Shown in pieces: positions 33,828-44,207 of a DNA stretch of 64,000 bases; position 1 is the stretch's first letter; every line of letters starts with the position of its first letter. The position numbers and the translations under genes are program-made. The notes beneath the pieces are model-generated. The model ran no database searches and was not told the DNA's origin. It saw only the letters and a program-made list of their open reading frames with translations. Where the stretch lies: assembly GCA_019775845.1 (NCBI GenBank), contig JADQAV010000015.1:744001-808000 (forward strand). The letters are read 5' to 3'. Origin of the DNA: Myrmaecium sp. VS I D KN 1 (taxonomy: Eukaryota > Ascomycota > Dothideomycetes > Valsariales > Valsariaceae).

Positions 33828-34587
33828 CGACAGGACTCTCCCTCCCTGTCCGCCCTCCACCCGCTGGGACCGGGTGCTGCGCCTTCGCTCCTCTTCCCGA
33901 GTTCCCCCTCTAGGCGATTGACCCGTCCGCGCCCTGTTCCTGGTCATCTTTCCTTCTTTAGAGCCTTTCCGTCGTCTCGTCCCCTCGCTGATCTCAACTT
34001 ACTTATCCACCGCCGTGGCCTCTCCACTCCTTGCCTTTCCCTTTGCCGTCCAGGGTTTTATCAACACCGTCATTCCTCTTCCCCCTTCTCTTTTCCTTAC
34101 TCTCCCCCACCGTTTCCTTCTTCTGCTTCTTAGTTTCTTCTTGGATAACAGTCTCGCCTGCCGTTTTGTGCAACTGTAGTCTGGATTGTTACCGGCCCTT
34201 CCTTTGACCCAAATCTTTCACACCTCTCGAGCCACCGACTGCACCCTCTGATGACACTCGGACTCCTCCACCCTCCCTAGTAGACGGCATTCACTTTAGC
34301 TGCCGTTGTTCCTGTCGCTCGCTCTCCAGCCTTCTTTCCCCATCGCCTTTCCCTTGTCTGGTCCTTGTATCAACGTCCTGTACCAATATAATTACTTCAC
34401 CGCCTCCACCACATACCACCGGCCCTCCACCACCGCTACCTCCTGGTATAACTAACCCTGACCCCCATCCATTCCCTCCTTTCTGGTGAGTCGTTCGCAA
34501 GGCTGAGACCCCTCCACCAGCCCATCCACCAACCATCCTCCATACTGACGTCCATTCCGGTCAAGAATACCCAATCCACAGCACATC

Positions 34588-36513
34588 ATGGACGGCCCCT
34601 TCGCACCTCAGCCCACACAGGTGATGGGCTCATCACCGTTCTTCTATTATACCCCAGACCCGAGTCCGGAGAACCGGCAACACGGCCACTTCTCCCCCGT
34701 CCCTCACGGTCTCCCTCAGACTCCGGCACAGGAGGGTCTGCCGTTCTTCGCCTCCGCCATGGGCTGCCAGAGACCCTCATCCTCCAGCTCTCAAGCATCG
34801 TACCTGGCCAAGCCGGCATATGGTCCTCAGACTCTCCTCACGCCGGTCGCCTCGCCACAGCCCATGTACCAGAAGCCCACGATCCTCATCCAGCCGCAAG
34901 ACTCCCCGTACCTCCATCCCTTGGAGACCGACTTCTCGGAGCTCCGCTTCGCGCCCTCAACGCCAACTCTGTCGTCGTCTGGCAGCTCCATCAGCAGCCC
35001 GCCGTCGACACACGACATGCTGTCAACTCCGGTGAATGGCGGGTTCCTTCACATGGAGGGTATTGAGGGCGTCAAGCAGGGCTGCGAGGAGGAGGTGTTC
35101 ACAGAGATCCTTGCTGGCGGTGACTGGGCGCGATGCGCCTCCCCTCCGATGACACCTGGTAAGTGCCCCGAAAACCGTGGATTTTCTCCGTCTTCTGCTT
35201 CAAGCTTGGGCGACGCTGCTGCGGTTCGATTGTTCGATTGTTCGCGTGGTTTCGCTCTTTGCTCCAGCTGGGTGGTTGCGTTTGCTTCGGCGGGAATATG
35301 CGGCTAACGTCAAGCAGTCTTCATCCGTCCGCCAGGCCAGGGTGCGAGTGGTCAGAGCTCAGGCCCCTACCTCCTTTCCGCAACGAGCTGCCCGTCCCTG
35401 TCGCCTTCTCCATCACCACTTCCCCGCACGCCCTTCTCTGAGACCGAGCACGACTTCTGCGACCCCCGCAACTTGACGGTTGACCCTTGCGCCGCCCCCG
35501 CGGAGAACCCGTGCCTTCCCACCCTGTGCCCGGGAGACGACGAAGAACATCAGCTCGTTCTCAAGGGCGACGACTTCGCCAAGCCCGCTCAACCGCAGCT
35601 CCCAACGTCCGAGTTCTCCGGCATCCAAGGTCTTCCGACGTTCGAGCCTCTCTTCGAACTCGACTGCGACGAAGACTTCGGCGGGTTCGCGCAACACCAG
35701 CCGACCGACAACGTCCAGTTCCTTGGCAACAAGCGTCAGCGCACCCAGCTTGTCGCCGTGCCTGAGGACGATAGCTTGCTCGAGGAGGGCTTCAGTGACT
35801 TTGAGGACGACTTCACCGCTGGCTTCCTTCCCTGCGACGCGGACCTTTTCGCGGAGAAGGACATGGTTGTGCAGACAAAGAAGCGCTCCCGGAGGAGCCT
35901 CAAGCACGTCAGCGATTCTGATTCCGACTACGTTCAGTCGAAGTCTCACAGCTCTCGCGGCAGCGGCAAGAACCAGTCTGTGTCCTCCAGCCAGAATCCG
36001 TCATCGGCTCAGGATCGCTCCGGGATTTCCGAGGCCTCCGGTGGGTCTAGCTCTGAGGACAATGCCGAGCAGCACAGTGCCCCAGTGAGCCGACGCGGTC
36101 GCAAGCAGTCTTTGACCGAGGACCCCTCCAAGACGTTTGTCTGCAACCTCTGCTCTCGTCGCTTCCGTCGCCAAGAGCACCTGAAGCGCCACTACCGCTC
36201 CCTCCACACGCACGACAAGCCTTTTGAGTGCACCGATTGCGGCAAGAAGTTCTCTCGCAGCGACAACCTGTCGCAGCATCAACGCACACACGGTCCGGGT
36301 GGCGCTTCGATGAGCATGATGGGCGACGATGAGAGCCGTCAATCGAGCGAACAGCTGTATGATAGCTCACCGGACGTCAACGTCATGGGCTCTGTGCTCT
36401 TCAGTGCAGCTGCCGCAGTTTCCAGCAGCGGCTCATCAAGCGGTTCGCTGTCCGATCCTGACATGTCGTCGGCGGAAAAGAAGATGAAGAAGAGGAAGAG
36501 GTCGGACGAATAG
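34588..36513 (+). CDS. Msn2/Msn4/Seb1-type C2H2 stress transcription factor
   Basis: General stress activator; characterised members bind the STRE (AGGGG) in promoters. Exons 34588-35158 and 35318-36513 give 588 residues. A long Pro/Ser/Gln-rich activation region precedes two tandem C2H2 fingers near the C-terminus, at about 464-514: [20 protein letters not shown], then [20 protein letters not shown]. The finger linker ([10 protein letters not shown]) and the RRQEHLKRH and RSDNLSQH helices are the Msn2/Seb1 signature. Acidic/Phe motifs ([36 protein letters not shown]) look like transactivation segments. Basic patches [10 protein letters not shown] and KKMKKRKR are likely nuclear localisation signals. 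The leader upstream is long and C/T-rich. Ser-Pro sites fit kinase control of nuclear entry. Confidence 0.93.
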
Positions 36514-37866
36514 ATGTCGCCGCACCCGAGCCTTCTCATCCGTAATACGGCAATTATTATTGCCCAACGTCATTTCACGAACATACGGAACCACCTGGGA
36601 ATTTCTTTTCTTCTCTCTCACACAGGACAATCTCGTCTAGCTGACGTCGTTTTAACGCCTGGGCGGCAAACATGGTAGACTGGCACATGGGGCGGCGATA
36701 TATATCCTCGGGGCGCGCGCGGTTTTCTGTTCGGTTTTTCCAAAAAGTCCTTCGCAGCTATACCTTTATACCTTTCCCCTCTTCTTGTACCTTGTTCTAT
36801 ATTCCCCCTTTTAGTACTAGCACAGCGTGGGCATATTTGCGAGCATTTCACCGCGGGACTGGGGCGGCAACGGCGCCCGGATGAAAAGCGGGATGGGATA
36901 GAATGGTGTTGGGTCCGGGATAGTGCTTTTGTTTTCTCTTCCCTTTCTTTTCTCTCTCTGTTCCCTTTTCTTTGCATTTCTTCCTGTCGTTTCAGGCTTA
37001 CGAGCACATACTTATTTGCACCGCGCTGATGAGAGCTTATTCCCCCTACCATCATCAGTCTTGTTTTAATCCCGCAGAGGGAAGCGTTCGGAAAGTACCA
37101 TAGCTTGCTTTGTTTTCCTCGCGCGCTCTCTCTCTCTTTTCCTTCTCTTTTTACTCTTTCTCCAACATTTACTCCGTTGCATACACCCTGTAATTATTTG
37201 ACATCTTCGAAGACTTTACTCTCAAGCTTCTTCTGGTCGTGCTGGCACACCTCTTTCTTTTTCTATGTAAACAATCAAATCAAGAAAAACACGGATTTTC
37301 AAGCATGCATGCGCTTGTCTATGTACACCTGATCTTCTCGTGACTCGTGGTAGCGTAGAGTAAATCCCGAGCCGGACAATGGTCGCGGAAATTGAAGGGA
37401 ATGTTGCATATGCAGTCAGATGTGAGGACAATAATATATAGTACTCCTACTTATATATGTACTCTCGTAGGTGTACATGCGTGATGTACCACTGGGAAAG
37501 GCTGCGGTTGGGATAAGGCCGGCTTGATCAGGCTTGGAGCGCGGCGACGGGACGGCGGAGCGAAGCGAGCAGAGTGGATCTCGAACGTCGCCGCTCCTCC
37601 CCTACATTTTTGGGGGTGTACCACCGACGACAAGGCATGCGGCGGTCAATTAACAACCTTGCCAGTCCACAATTAAAGATTCTTTGAGAGGATTGGTTGC
37701 TTCCAAATCACATTGAGTGGTCAGAGGTCGTCGGGAAGCCTTTTCCGGACCGCAGGAAAACCAAGAAAGAGAAGGGCAAAAAGGATTTACGATTCCGTCT
37801 GGACGGACCGCTCGAGCTTGTCTTCCAAGCTGAAGAGGGTTTTATATCAGGTTTCTTACGGACACC
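36514..37866. other. Intergenic, Msn2-type to DPH6
   Basis: 3' flank of the Msn2-type gene (T-rich tracts at 36750-37260) and promoter of DPH6. No supportable gene in either strand. Confidence 0.5.
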
Positions 37867-40254
37867 ATGAAGGTCATCGCCTTAATCTCCGGGGGCAAGG
37901 ACTCGCTCTTCTCCATCCTGCATTGTCTCGCCAACGGACATGAGGTCGTCGCCCTTGCGAACCTCCACCCTCCCGCCGCCGCCTCTACCGCCGCTGACCA
38001 GCCTGCGGACGCTGCTGTCGAGGACATGGACAGCTTCATGTACCAGACCGTCGGACACGGGGTGATCCCTCTGTACGCCGAGGCGCTCGGTCTGCCCCTG
38101 TACCGGCAGGCGATCCTCGGTGCCGCCGTCAACACCGACAGGGACTACGACCCGACAGTGCGCAGCAGCCGCAGTAGCAGCAGCAACGATGCGGAAGCGG
38201 CAGCGGAGCTGGACGAGACCGAGTCCCTCGTACCGCTTCTCCGCCAGGTGCTGGCTGACCACCCGGACGCCGACGCGGTCAGCACCGGCGCCATCCTGAG
38301 CAACTACCAGCGCACCCGGGTGGAGTCGGTCGCGCTCCGGCTGGGCCTGGTCCCGCTGAGCTATCTGTGGCAGTACCCGTCCCTGCCGCCGTACGCGCCG
38401 GCGGCGCTGCTCGAGGACATGGTCGCGGTCGGGCAGGACGCCCGGATCATCAAGGTCGCCTCCGGCGGGCTCGACCCAGGTTTCTTGTGGGCCAACGTCG
38501 CGGATGCGCGGACGGTCGCGCGCCTGACGAGGGCGATGGCCCGCTTCGGCGGCGGCAGCGGGGACGGCGCGGTTCTGGGTGAGGGTGGGGAGTTTGAGAC
38601 GCTCGCTATCGACGGCCCGGCGCCTCTGTGGAAGAGACGGATCGAGGTCGAGCTGGCTGGCGAGGTGATTGGGGAAGGGGGCAGCGCGATCATGAGGGTC
38701 AAAGGAGCGCGGACGACGGAGAAAGAGCATCTGGGTGAAGAAGGCAAGAGTGGTATTGAGGCTCTTAGGATTCCGGAGATCCTCGACACGGAGTTCAAGA
38801 CGGTACTGGACCGCCTTCCGGCCAAATCGACAGCTTCGGTCTCGTCAGAGCAGTCCTGGGGAAGTCAAAGCATCTCGCCTATCTCGCCTATCTCACATCC
38901 ATCTGTGGATGATTTCACATCTCGCCACGGCCACGTCCTTTCCATTTCGAACCTGACCGCGTCAGGCCCCAGCCCGACGGCGCAACTAACCAGCATCCTC
39001 GCCGAGCTCTCCGCCCGCCTCGACGCTCACCACCTCACCTCCACCTCCGTCGTCTCCGCCACGCTCCTCCTCCGCCACATGTTCGACTTCGCCACCCTCA
39101 ACCCGGTCTACGGCGCGTTCTTCGCGCATCCCAACCCGCCCGCCCGCATCGCCGTCGCCTGCGGCGCCTGCCTCCCCGCCGGCGCCGACGTCATGCTCTC
39201 CGTCATCTGCGACACCGCCCCCTCCACCCGCGCCCGCCGGGCGCTCCACGTGCAATCGCGCTCCTACTGGGCGCCCGCCAACATCGGCCCGTACTCGCAA
39301 GCCGTCGCCGTGCCCCTCCCTCCCCCGTCCTCACCGGCCGGCGACACCGACACAGCAGCAGCAACAGCGGAGCTCGTCCACATCGCCGGGCAGATCCCGC
39401 TCGTACCCGCGACGATGGAGATGGTCACCCCGGACGCGCTACGTTGGCAACACCCTCCGAACCGGTTCGCCCTCCAAGCCGTCCTGGCGCTCCAACATCT
39501 CTTCCGCATCGGCCGCGCGACGGGGGTCAGCAGCTTCCTCGGTGCCGTCGCTTTCCTCGGCAGCAGCTGCTGCGACGATGACGACACCGCCGACGAAGCG
39601 ACGGAGCGGGCTCGTGTGGCTGGCGCCGTATGGCGCGAAGCCCACGCCGGCGCCTGGCGAGCCCAGCACCCGGACGCGGATGGCGAGGCGGGCAGCGACG
39701 AGGACGACGACAACGCGGTGGACGTATGGGACCTAAAGCACGGTCGAGGCGCCAGTGGCAGCCTGGCACCAGCCACGCCATCCGATCCGCGACCGCTGCT
39801 CCCGGACTACGGCATGCTGACGACAGCGGAAGACGGCGATGGGGCGGCCCCGCCGGCGTTTACGGCCCAGGTCGCTGAGCTCCCGCGCGCGGCGCTGGTC
39901 GAGTGGACCGGCGTTGGGGTGGCGGGCGGGGAGGTGCGCTGGCGTCGCGCGCGGGACGTGCCGGGTTTCGGGGGCCAGGTCGTGGATGTTGGAGCGGTAT
40001 CGGGTACTGGCTTTGCGGTCGTGTGGGCGGCAGTGGAGGATGCGGGTCGGTTTGTGGAGCGGGCGCGGGCGCTCCGTCGGGAGGAGGGCGGGTCACGGTC
40101 GGATCAGGTCACCGTTTATGTGGCGGCGCGGTCGCTGTCGTCCGAGGCGTGGGCGGAATTGCCGCAGGCGCAGATTATCCCGTGCGAGCGGTTGTGGGAT
40201 GGTGAGGGGAGGCCGCTGGCCGCTGTGTTCATGGTCAGGAGGTACGGAGCGTGA
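37867..40254 (+). CDS. DPH6: Diphthine-ammonia ligase with two RidA-like domains
   Basis: Catalyses the last step of diphthamide synthesis on eEF2: ATP-dependent amidation of diphthine. Single exon, 795 residues, longer than yeast Dph6 (about 685). The N-terminal adenine-nucleotide alpha-hydrolase (ATP-PPase) domain opens with MKVIALISGGKDSLFS, whose SGGKDS (8-13) is the PP-loop. VSTGAILSNYQRTRVE and GEGGEFETLAIDGP are diagnostic motifs of the family. Two YjgF/RidA-like domains follow (about 350-480 and 485-640 onward; NIGPYSQAV and HIAGQIPLVPATMEM). Extra length lies in Ala/Ser- and Asp-rich inserts (about 98-115, 585-640). Very high GC at third positions creates long shadow frames. Confidence 0.95.
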   Translation: MKVIALISGGKDSLFSILHCLANGHEVVALANLHPPAAASTAADQPADAAVEDMDSFMYQTVGHGVIPLYAEALGLPLYRQAILGAAVNTDRDYDPTVRSSRSSSSNDAEAAAELDETESLVPLLRQVLADHPDADAVSTGAILSNYQRTRVESVALRLGLVPLSYLWQYPSLPPYAPAALLEDMVAVGQDARIIKVASGGLDPGFLWANVADARTVARLTRAMARFGGGSGDGAVLGEGGEFETLAIDGPAPLWKRRIEVELAGEVIGEGGSAIMRVKGARTTEKEHLGEEGKSGIEALRIPEILDTEFKTVLDRLPAKSTASVSSEQSWGSQSISPISPISHPSVDDFTSRHGHVLSISNLTASGPSPTAQLTSILAELSARLDAHHLTSTSVVSATLLLRHMFDFATLNPVYGAFFAHPNPPARIAVACGACLPAGADVMLSVICDTAPSTRARRALHVQSRSYWAPANIGPYSQAVAVPLPPPSSPAGDTDTAAATAELVHIAGQIPLVPATMEMVTPDALRWQHPPNRFALQAVLALQHLFRIGRATGVSSFLGAVAFLGSSCCDDDDTADEATERARVAGAVWREAHAGAWRAQHPDADGEAGSDEDDDNAVDVWDLKHGRGASGSLAPATPSDPRPLLPDYGMLTTAEDGDGAAPPAFTAQVAELPRAALVEWTGVGVAGGEVRWRRARDVPGFGGQVVDVGAVSGTGFAVVWAAVEDAGRFVERARALRREEGGSRSDQVTVYVAARSLSSEAWAELPQAQIIPCERLWDGEGRPLAAVFMVRRYGA

Positions 40255-40573
40255 CGCCACATTTATTCTATAGTCTCGCATTGTAGTTCAAAAGAAAAAG
40301 AAAGGAACGAAAAAGAAGAAGATTCATCAGATCTAAGCCCGTTTCCTCCCTTGGCAGCCATGATGCCAGTGGTATTTCTGTCAAACTGTCGTCCAAAAAA
40401 AAGAGATCCCCAAGAAACATGCACTCTAGAAAGGAGAGAATAAAACTTTTTCCCCGCCCGTCCAAACGCCGCCCGGTCGACATGGAGAATAGTAAAACCA
40501 GAGAGAAAAGAAGGAGATACGCCGCCCAAATGCGAGAGTGGGAAAGTCATCGTGAAGTGGTCAACGCGCGGCT
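40255..40573. other. Convergent spacer, DPH6 / PNO1
   Basis: 319 bp between the two stop codons, A-rich on the + strand. No gene. Confidence 0.5.
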
Positions 40574-41564
40574 TTAGAAGCGCTCCTTCATGCGAGAGGC
40601 AACCGTGCGAAGGTTGCCGTACACCTTTCCGGGAGGGGCACCGAGAATGCTAGGGAGCTGTGAGTACGGAGACGCATCAGGAGGACAGGGGAAAGAAGAG
40701 GAACGTACAGTGAGACAATGGCTTCTCTTGCGATGCCGATGTTCTTGAAGCCGCCAAGGATGTGGATCTTGGAGTCGGCGAGGACGACACGGGTGCGCGA
40801 GGCGTTTTCGATGGCGAACTTGGTCCTGCCGTCTTTACCGGCGATACGCGCGATCGCACGGGACACTGGAGGTCGGTCAGTCCGTGTCAAGATCCCAGCG
40901 GCGGGAGACGGGGAAGAGAAGGTGAGCACTTACAGTGGTCTCCGGTGAGGGTCTTGACGTCCTTGATCTCGAAGGTCTGGATGTACAGGTCGTCCAAACG
41001 GAGCAGGGCGATGGCGTCGTCGACGTCGAAGCCGAGGGTGAACGCCTTGACGAAGTCCTCGCCCTTCTGCAGCGCGCCCGGGTCGGCCGGTCGCCGGGAC
41101 GAGGTGCGCAGCTCGACCGCCTTGCTCTTCACGTTCATCCGGACCTGCAACTTCAGGTGTTCGACCAAGGGCGGGTAGATCTTGGGCCAGGCCGTCTTCA
41201 GCGGCGTCATCCGGTGCGGCGGGATGGGCACCTTCCGGGTCTCCGCCTTCAGGACGGTCTGCGTCTCCGACGCGGGCGCAAACTTGGGACGGGACTCCGT
41301 GTCGATCTCCATGTGCGTGTCTTCTCCGCTGGCGGCGGCGGCGGCGGGGGCAACGGCGTTGTCGGTGGAAGGACCCTCGAGGTCGAGGAGCACGCCGGAT
41401 TCTTCCTCTACAGATGGACGGAGTGGTCAGCCTTTGAACAACCACGTGAACCAACTAGCGACTGCGTCTCTCCGGTATATCGTCTTACCCTGGGGAATCG
41501 CGGTCATGATCTCCTCGCGAGCGAGCTCTTCGGGGGCGCGCTGGAGCGCTGTGGGTGCAGGCAT
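40574..41564 (-). CDS. PNO1: Pre-rRNA processing protein PNO1 (Dim2/Rrp20), KH domain
   Basis: Small-subunit assembly factor that recruits Dim1 and Nob1 and binds near the 3' end of 18S rRNA. Exons 41564-41489, 41407-40934, 40865-40709 and 40649-40574 give 260 residues, near the yeast size of 274. The N-terminus is acidic and variable. The conserved core starts at RKVPIPPHRMTPLKTAWPKI. A degenerate first KH lies at about 100-165. The second KH runs through LSRAIARIAGKDGRTKFAIE (GKDG is the GxxG loop) and SKIHILGGFKNIGIAREAIV, ending GNLRTVASRMKERF, the invariant tail. Divergent from MDM31 across 486 bp. Confidence 0.95.
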
Positions 41565-42050
41565 GCTGGGCGAAGACGTCTGGAGGAAGTCGGTATGTAG
41601 GTAATCGGAGAAGAGGAGGAGGATGGTGGCGGTGGTAGTGTCGGTGGTGTTGGTGGTGGTGGTAGTGGTGGTGGTGGTGAGCGGTGCGTTGTTTCTTCTC
41701 TTCTCTCTCCAGGCTCGCCGTCTCTCCAAAGTTATCAAGCTGTGGGGTTTTTCGCTCGCTCGCTGGGCCCTGTCCGTCGATTTTTGGCCGGGCCGGTCGG
41801 AGGGACTGCATGATTGGTGCCTCAGGCATCACTTGGCCAGTGCCATGGAACCGCCCGGCAAGCGTCATCCATCAGATTTTCCTCCGAGGGCACTCCGTCT
41901 GCAGTACCTGATCTCACTGACTTGATCTCATCACCCATTATTCCCTCTTCCCTCTTCCTCTTCCACCAACCTCTACTACCCGTCCTCTTCACATCCACCC
42001 GCTCGTTCAACACCGCTCGGGCATGGCGCCATGTTGATGCCACGAATATA
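41565..42050. promoter_or_regulatory. Divergent promoter region, PNO1 / MDM31
   Basis: 486-bp spacer between divergent starts. It contains a GGT-rich microsatellite at 41623-41680 next to the PNO1 side. The in-frame extension of MDM31 back to 41814 lies here and is judged non-coding leader. Confidence 0.5.
41623..41680. repeat. (GGT)n microsatellite
   Basis: About 58 bp of GGTGGT/GGTAGT/GTTGGT units, 60 bp upstream of the PNO1 start. Confidence 0.88.
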
Positions 42051-44207
42051 ATGAAGAGCAATGTCGGAAACACGCTCGGCCGATCCATATGGCGCTCCAT
42101 TGCCGGCAGGCCACACTTGACTCACGCGCACATTGCCTCGCCCACAAGCTGCTCTGCTAGTCTCGGTTCCTCTGCTCTGTCCAGGTCCTACGCTCCAGGC
42201 TCCAAATCTTCGCCTTCGACCCTCATACGTGCCGCACCGAGCATCCCATCTCTGCGTCCGCAGAATTTAGCATTTGTCGGACTCAGGACCGCTTTTCCGC
42301 TTGCTTTCCGCGCCGGCGCAACCGTAGCCGTGAGGCCGCGACTGGCCGCACTTGCGCAGCTCCTCTGGCGCAGGAATGTTCACTGTAAAACATGCGGTGC
42401 CATGAAAATGCCCAACACGGGCGATAGGAGGAACAAGAGCTCGATCTCACAGCAGCCGGATCGGTCCGCGCCTCACACACAACCCACGCAGCATGTTCCC
42501 CAAGCGGAGCTTTCGCCCAATCCCAAACGCCCGGAAGACGTGCCCGGGCACACTGGCAAGGCCGAGAGCGATGATGGCAAGCCGCTTCTTGACCGACTGC
42601 CGCACCTGCACATGCCCCGGAGGCCCACCAAGGAAGAGCTCTTGGCTGCTGCGAACGGCTTTTGGGCGAGAATGCGGGTGCGGCTGAAGTGGCACACCGT
42701 CAAAAGTCTACGCCCGTATAATATGGACGACATCAGCGCCTTCATCTCCTGGATTCTGGTCGGGCATGTCGTGTGGATCATCGTCGGTACGACGACGTTC
42801 TTCTCCCTTGCCGTCTTCCTGATCAACACCGTGTTTGCTCAAGAAACCTTGGCCCGCTGGATCGGTAACTATCTGACTCAGTCATCCGGGGTAAAAGTCG
42901 TGTTTGAGTCGGCAGTGGTGCCCAAGTGGAAGGACGGCGTGATATCCGTCAACAAGGTTTTCGTGTCTCGCAGACCGGGCCAGGGGAGAGCAAGCGTGAG
43001 CAAAGGCTCCCAAACCACGGCGGCGGCTGCAGCTGCCGCGGCGGCACAGCAGGAGCACGGTCTCAAAAACGCCGCAGTGGAAGAAGAAGACACGAACTAC
43101 ACGCAGTTCGATGTTTCCATAGACACAGTTAACGTCACACTGTCATTCACGAAATGGTGGAATGGCAAAGGTCTGCTGAAAGATGTAGAAATCAAAGGCG
43201 TTAGAGGCGTCATTGACCGGACGTCGGTGAAGTCACCGGATGAATATGTGGATCCCCGGACGTACAAGCATGAACATCATCCAGGAGACTTCGAACTGGA
43301 CTCGTTCAAGATGGAGGACTTGCTCGTCACCGTCTACCAGCCGAATGACTTCCGACCGTTCCCAGTCAGCATATACTCTTGCGACCTACCTCAGCTGCGG
43401 AAGCAATTCTTGTTTTACGATTTCATGTCCGCGAACATGATCTCTGGTTCCTTCGACAATTCTCTGTTTACTATCCATCCAAGACAGGTTCATAACCTCA
43501 CAGGTGCCCAGCTAAATGCTGGACAGGAAGTGGAAGGGCCTACGGAGTGGAAGAAACATTCACGCGTTCGTATCGATGGCCTGAACATCGATCATCTCAA
43601 CCGCGGCGTCGAAGGACCTTTCGGATGGATTCATGAAGGCGACGTGGACATCGTGGCGGACATCATGTTCCCCGCTGATAATGACGGCAGCATTGCCAAA
43701 GTCATGTCGGACTTCTATGACCGTGTGGAAGCGACGGTGACCAACAGCTCCAAGATCCCTGAAGACGGCAACACGGTTAAGGAGCAGACCGATTCCGAGG
43801 CTAAAGAGGTCGAAAAGCCTCGCGCCGATGACGACGACAAGTTTGTGATCATGGACGTTCGGGTTCACCTGAACAACGTCAAAGCTGCGGTGCCGCTTTT
43901 CACCAATGACATGTCGTACGTGAATCAAACCTTGATTCGGCCTATCGTTGCATACATCAACTCGAGGAAGACCTTCATCCCGGTCACATGCAGGGTGGTG
44001 AAGCGACTGAGCGAGTTCGACGGGAGCTGGACGATCTACGACAGCGGCCTCATGGAGGACCTGTCGCGCGAGCTTTATGAAGCCTTCGCTCGCGACGTCA
44101 CCGAGAATAACACCGCCCGCAAGCGTCGATTCAAGAAGGTCGGCATCTGGACGCTCCAGCTGGCCGCGCAAGCCCTGTTCATCGGCCTCGCGGGCAACAT
44201 CGCTTAA
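42051..44207 (+). CDS. MDM31: Mitochondrial inner-membrane protein Mdm31/Mdm32 family
   Basis: Needed in yeast for mitochondrial shape, nucleoid stability and cardiolipin balance. Single exon, 718 residues from the Met at 42051 (MKSNVGNTLGRSIWRSIAG), which begins a basic, Ser-rich presequence as expected for import. TM1 is near 225-260 (AFISWILVGHVVWIIVGTTT then FFSLAVFLINTVF). Family motifs: RPFPVSIYSCDLPQLRKQFL, FYDFMSANMISGSFDNSLFT, HLNRGVEGPFGWIHEGDVDI, NDMSYVNQTLIRPIVAYINS. A short hydrophobic C-terminus (IWTLQLAAQALFIGLAGNIA) is the second membrane segment. A poly-Ala insert sits near 325-335. The longer frame starting at 41814 would spoil the presequence and overlaps leader. Confidence 0.94.
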   Translation: MKSNVGNTLGRSIWRSIAGRPHLTHAHIASPTSCSASLGSSALSRSYAPGSKSSPSTLIRAAPSIPSLRPQNLAFVGLRTAFPLAFRAGATVAVRPRLAALAQLLWRRNVHCKTCGAMKMPNTGDRRNKSSISQQPDRSAPHTQPTQHVPQAELSPNPKRPEDVPGHTGKAESDDGKPLLDRLPHLHMPRRPTKEELLAAANGFWARMRVRLKWHTVKSLRPYNMDDISAFISWILVGHVVWIIVGTTTFFSLAVFLINTVFAQETLARWIGNYLTQSSGVKVVFESAVVPKWKDGVISVNKVFVSRRPGQGRASVSKGSQTTAAAAAAAAAQQEHGLKNAAVEEEDTNYTQFDVSIDTVNVTLSFTKWWNGKGLLKDVEIKGVRGVIDRTSVKSPDEYVDPRTYKHEHHPGDFELDSFKMEDLLVTVYQPNDFRPFPVSIYSCDLPQLRKQFLFYDFMSANMISGSFDNSLFTIHPRQVHNLTGAQLNAGQEVEGPTEWKKHSRVRIDGLNIDHLNRGVEGPFGWIHEGDVDIVADIMFPADNDGSIAKVMSDFYDRVEATVTNSSKIPEDGNTVKEQTDSEAKEVEKPRADDDDKFVIMDVRVHLNNVKAAVPLFTNDMSYVNQTLIRPIVAYINSRKTFIPVTCRVVKRLSEFDGSWTIYDSGLMEDLSRELYEAFARDVTENNTARKRRFKKVGIWTLQLAAQALFIGLAGNIA

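Larger units (their letters stand above)
25797..34587. other. 8.8-kb gene-poor region
   Basis: No gene model can be supported with confidence. Contents by eye: a purine run at about 26443-26480 followed by a pyrimidine run at 26565-26610; possible secreted-peptide frame at 28052-28489 (-); coding-like minus-strand scraps between 28.7 and 31.2 kb; simple repeats at 32.49, 33.32, 33.36, 33.54 and 33.8 kb; and from about 33.7 kb a long pyrimidine-rich leader for the Msn2-type gene. I found no transposase, reverse transcriptase or terminal repeats. Confidence 0.5.

Noticed and set aside
37882-38730. 282-codon minus-strand frame
   Set aside because: Antisense shadow of DPH6.
40935-41600. 221-codon + strand frame
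   Set aside because: Antisense shadow of PNO1, whose four-exon model is clear.
41814-42050. In-frame N-terminal extension of MDM31
   Set aside because: It would put a non-targeting leader before a good mitochondrial presequence that begins at Met 42051.
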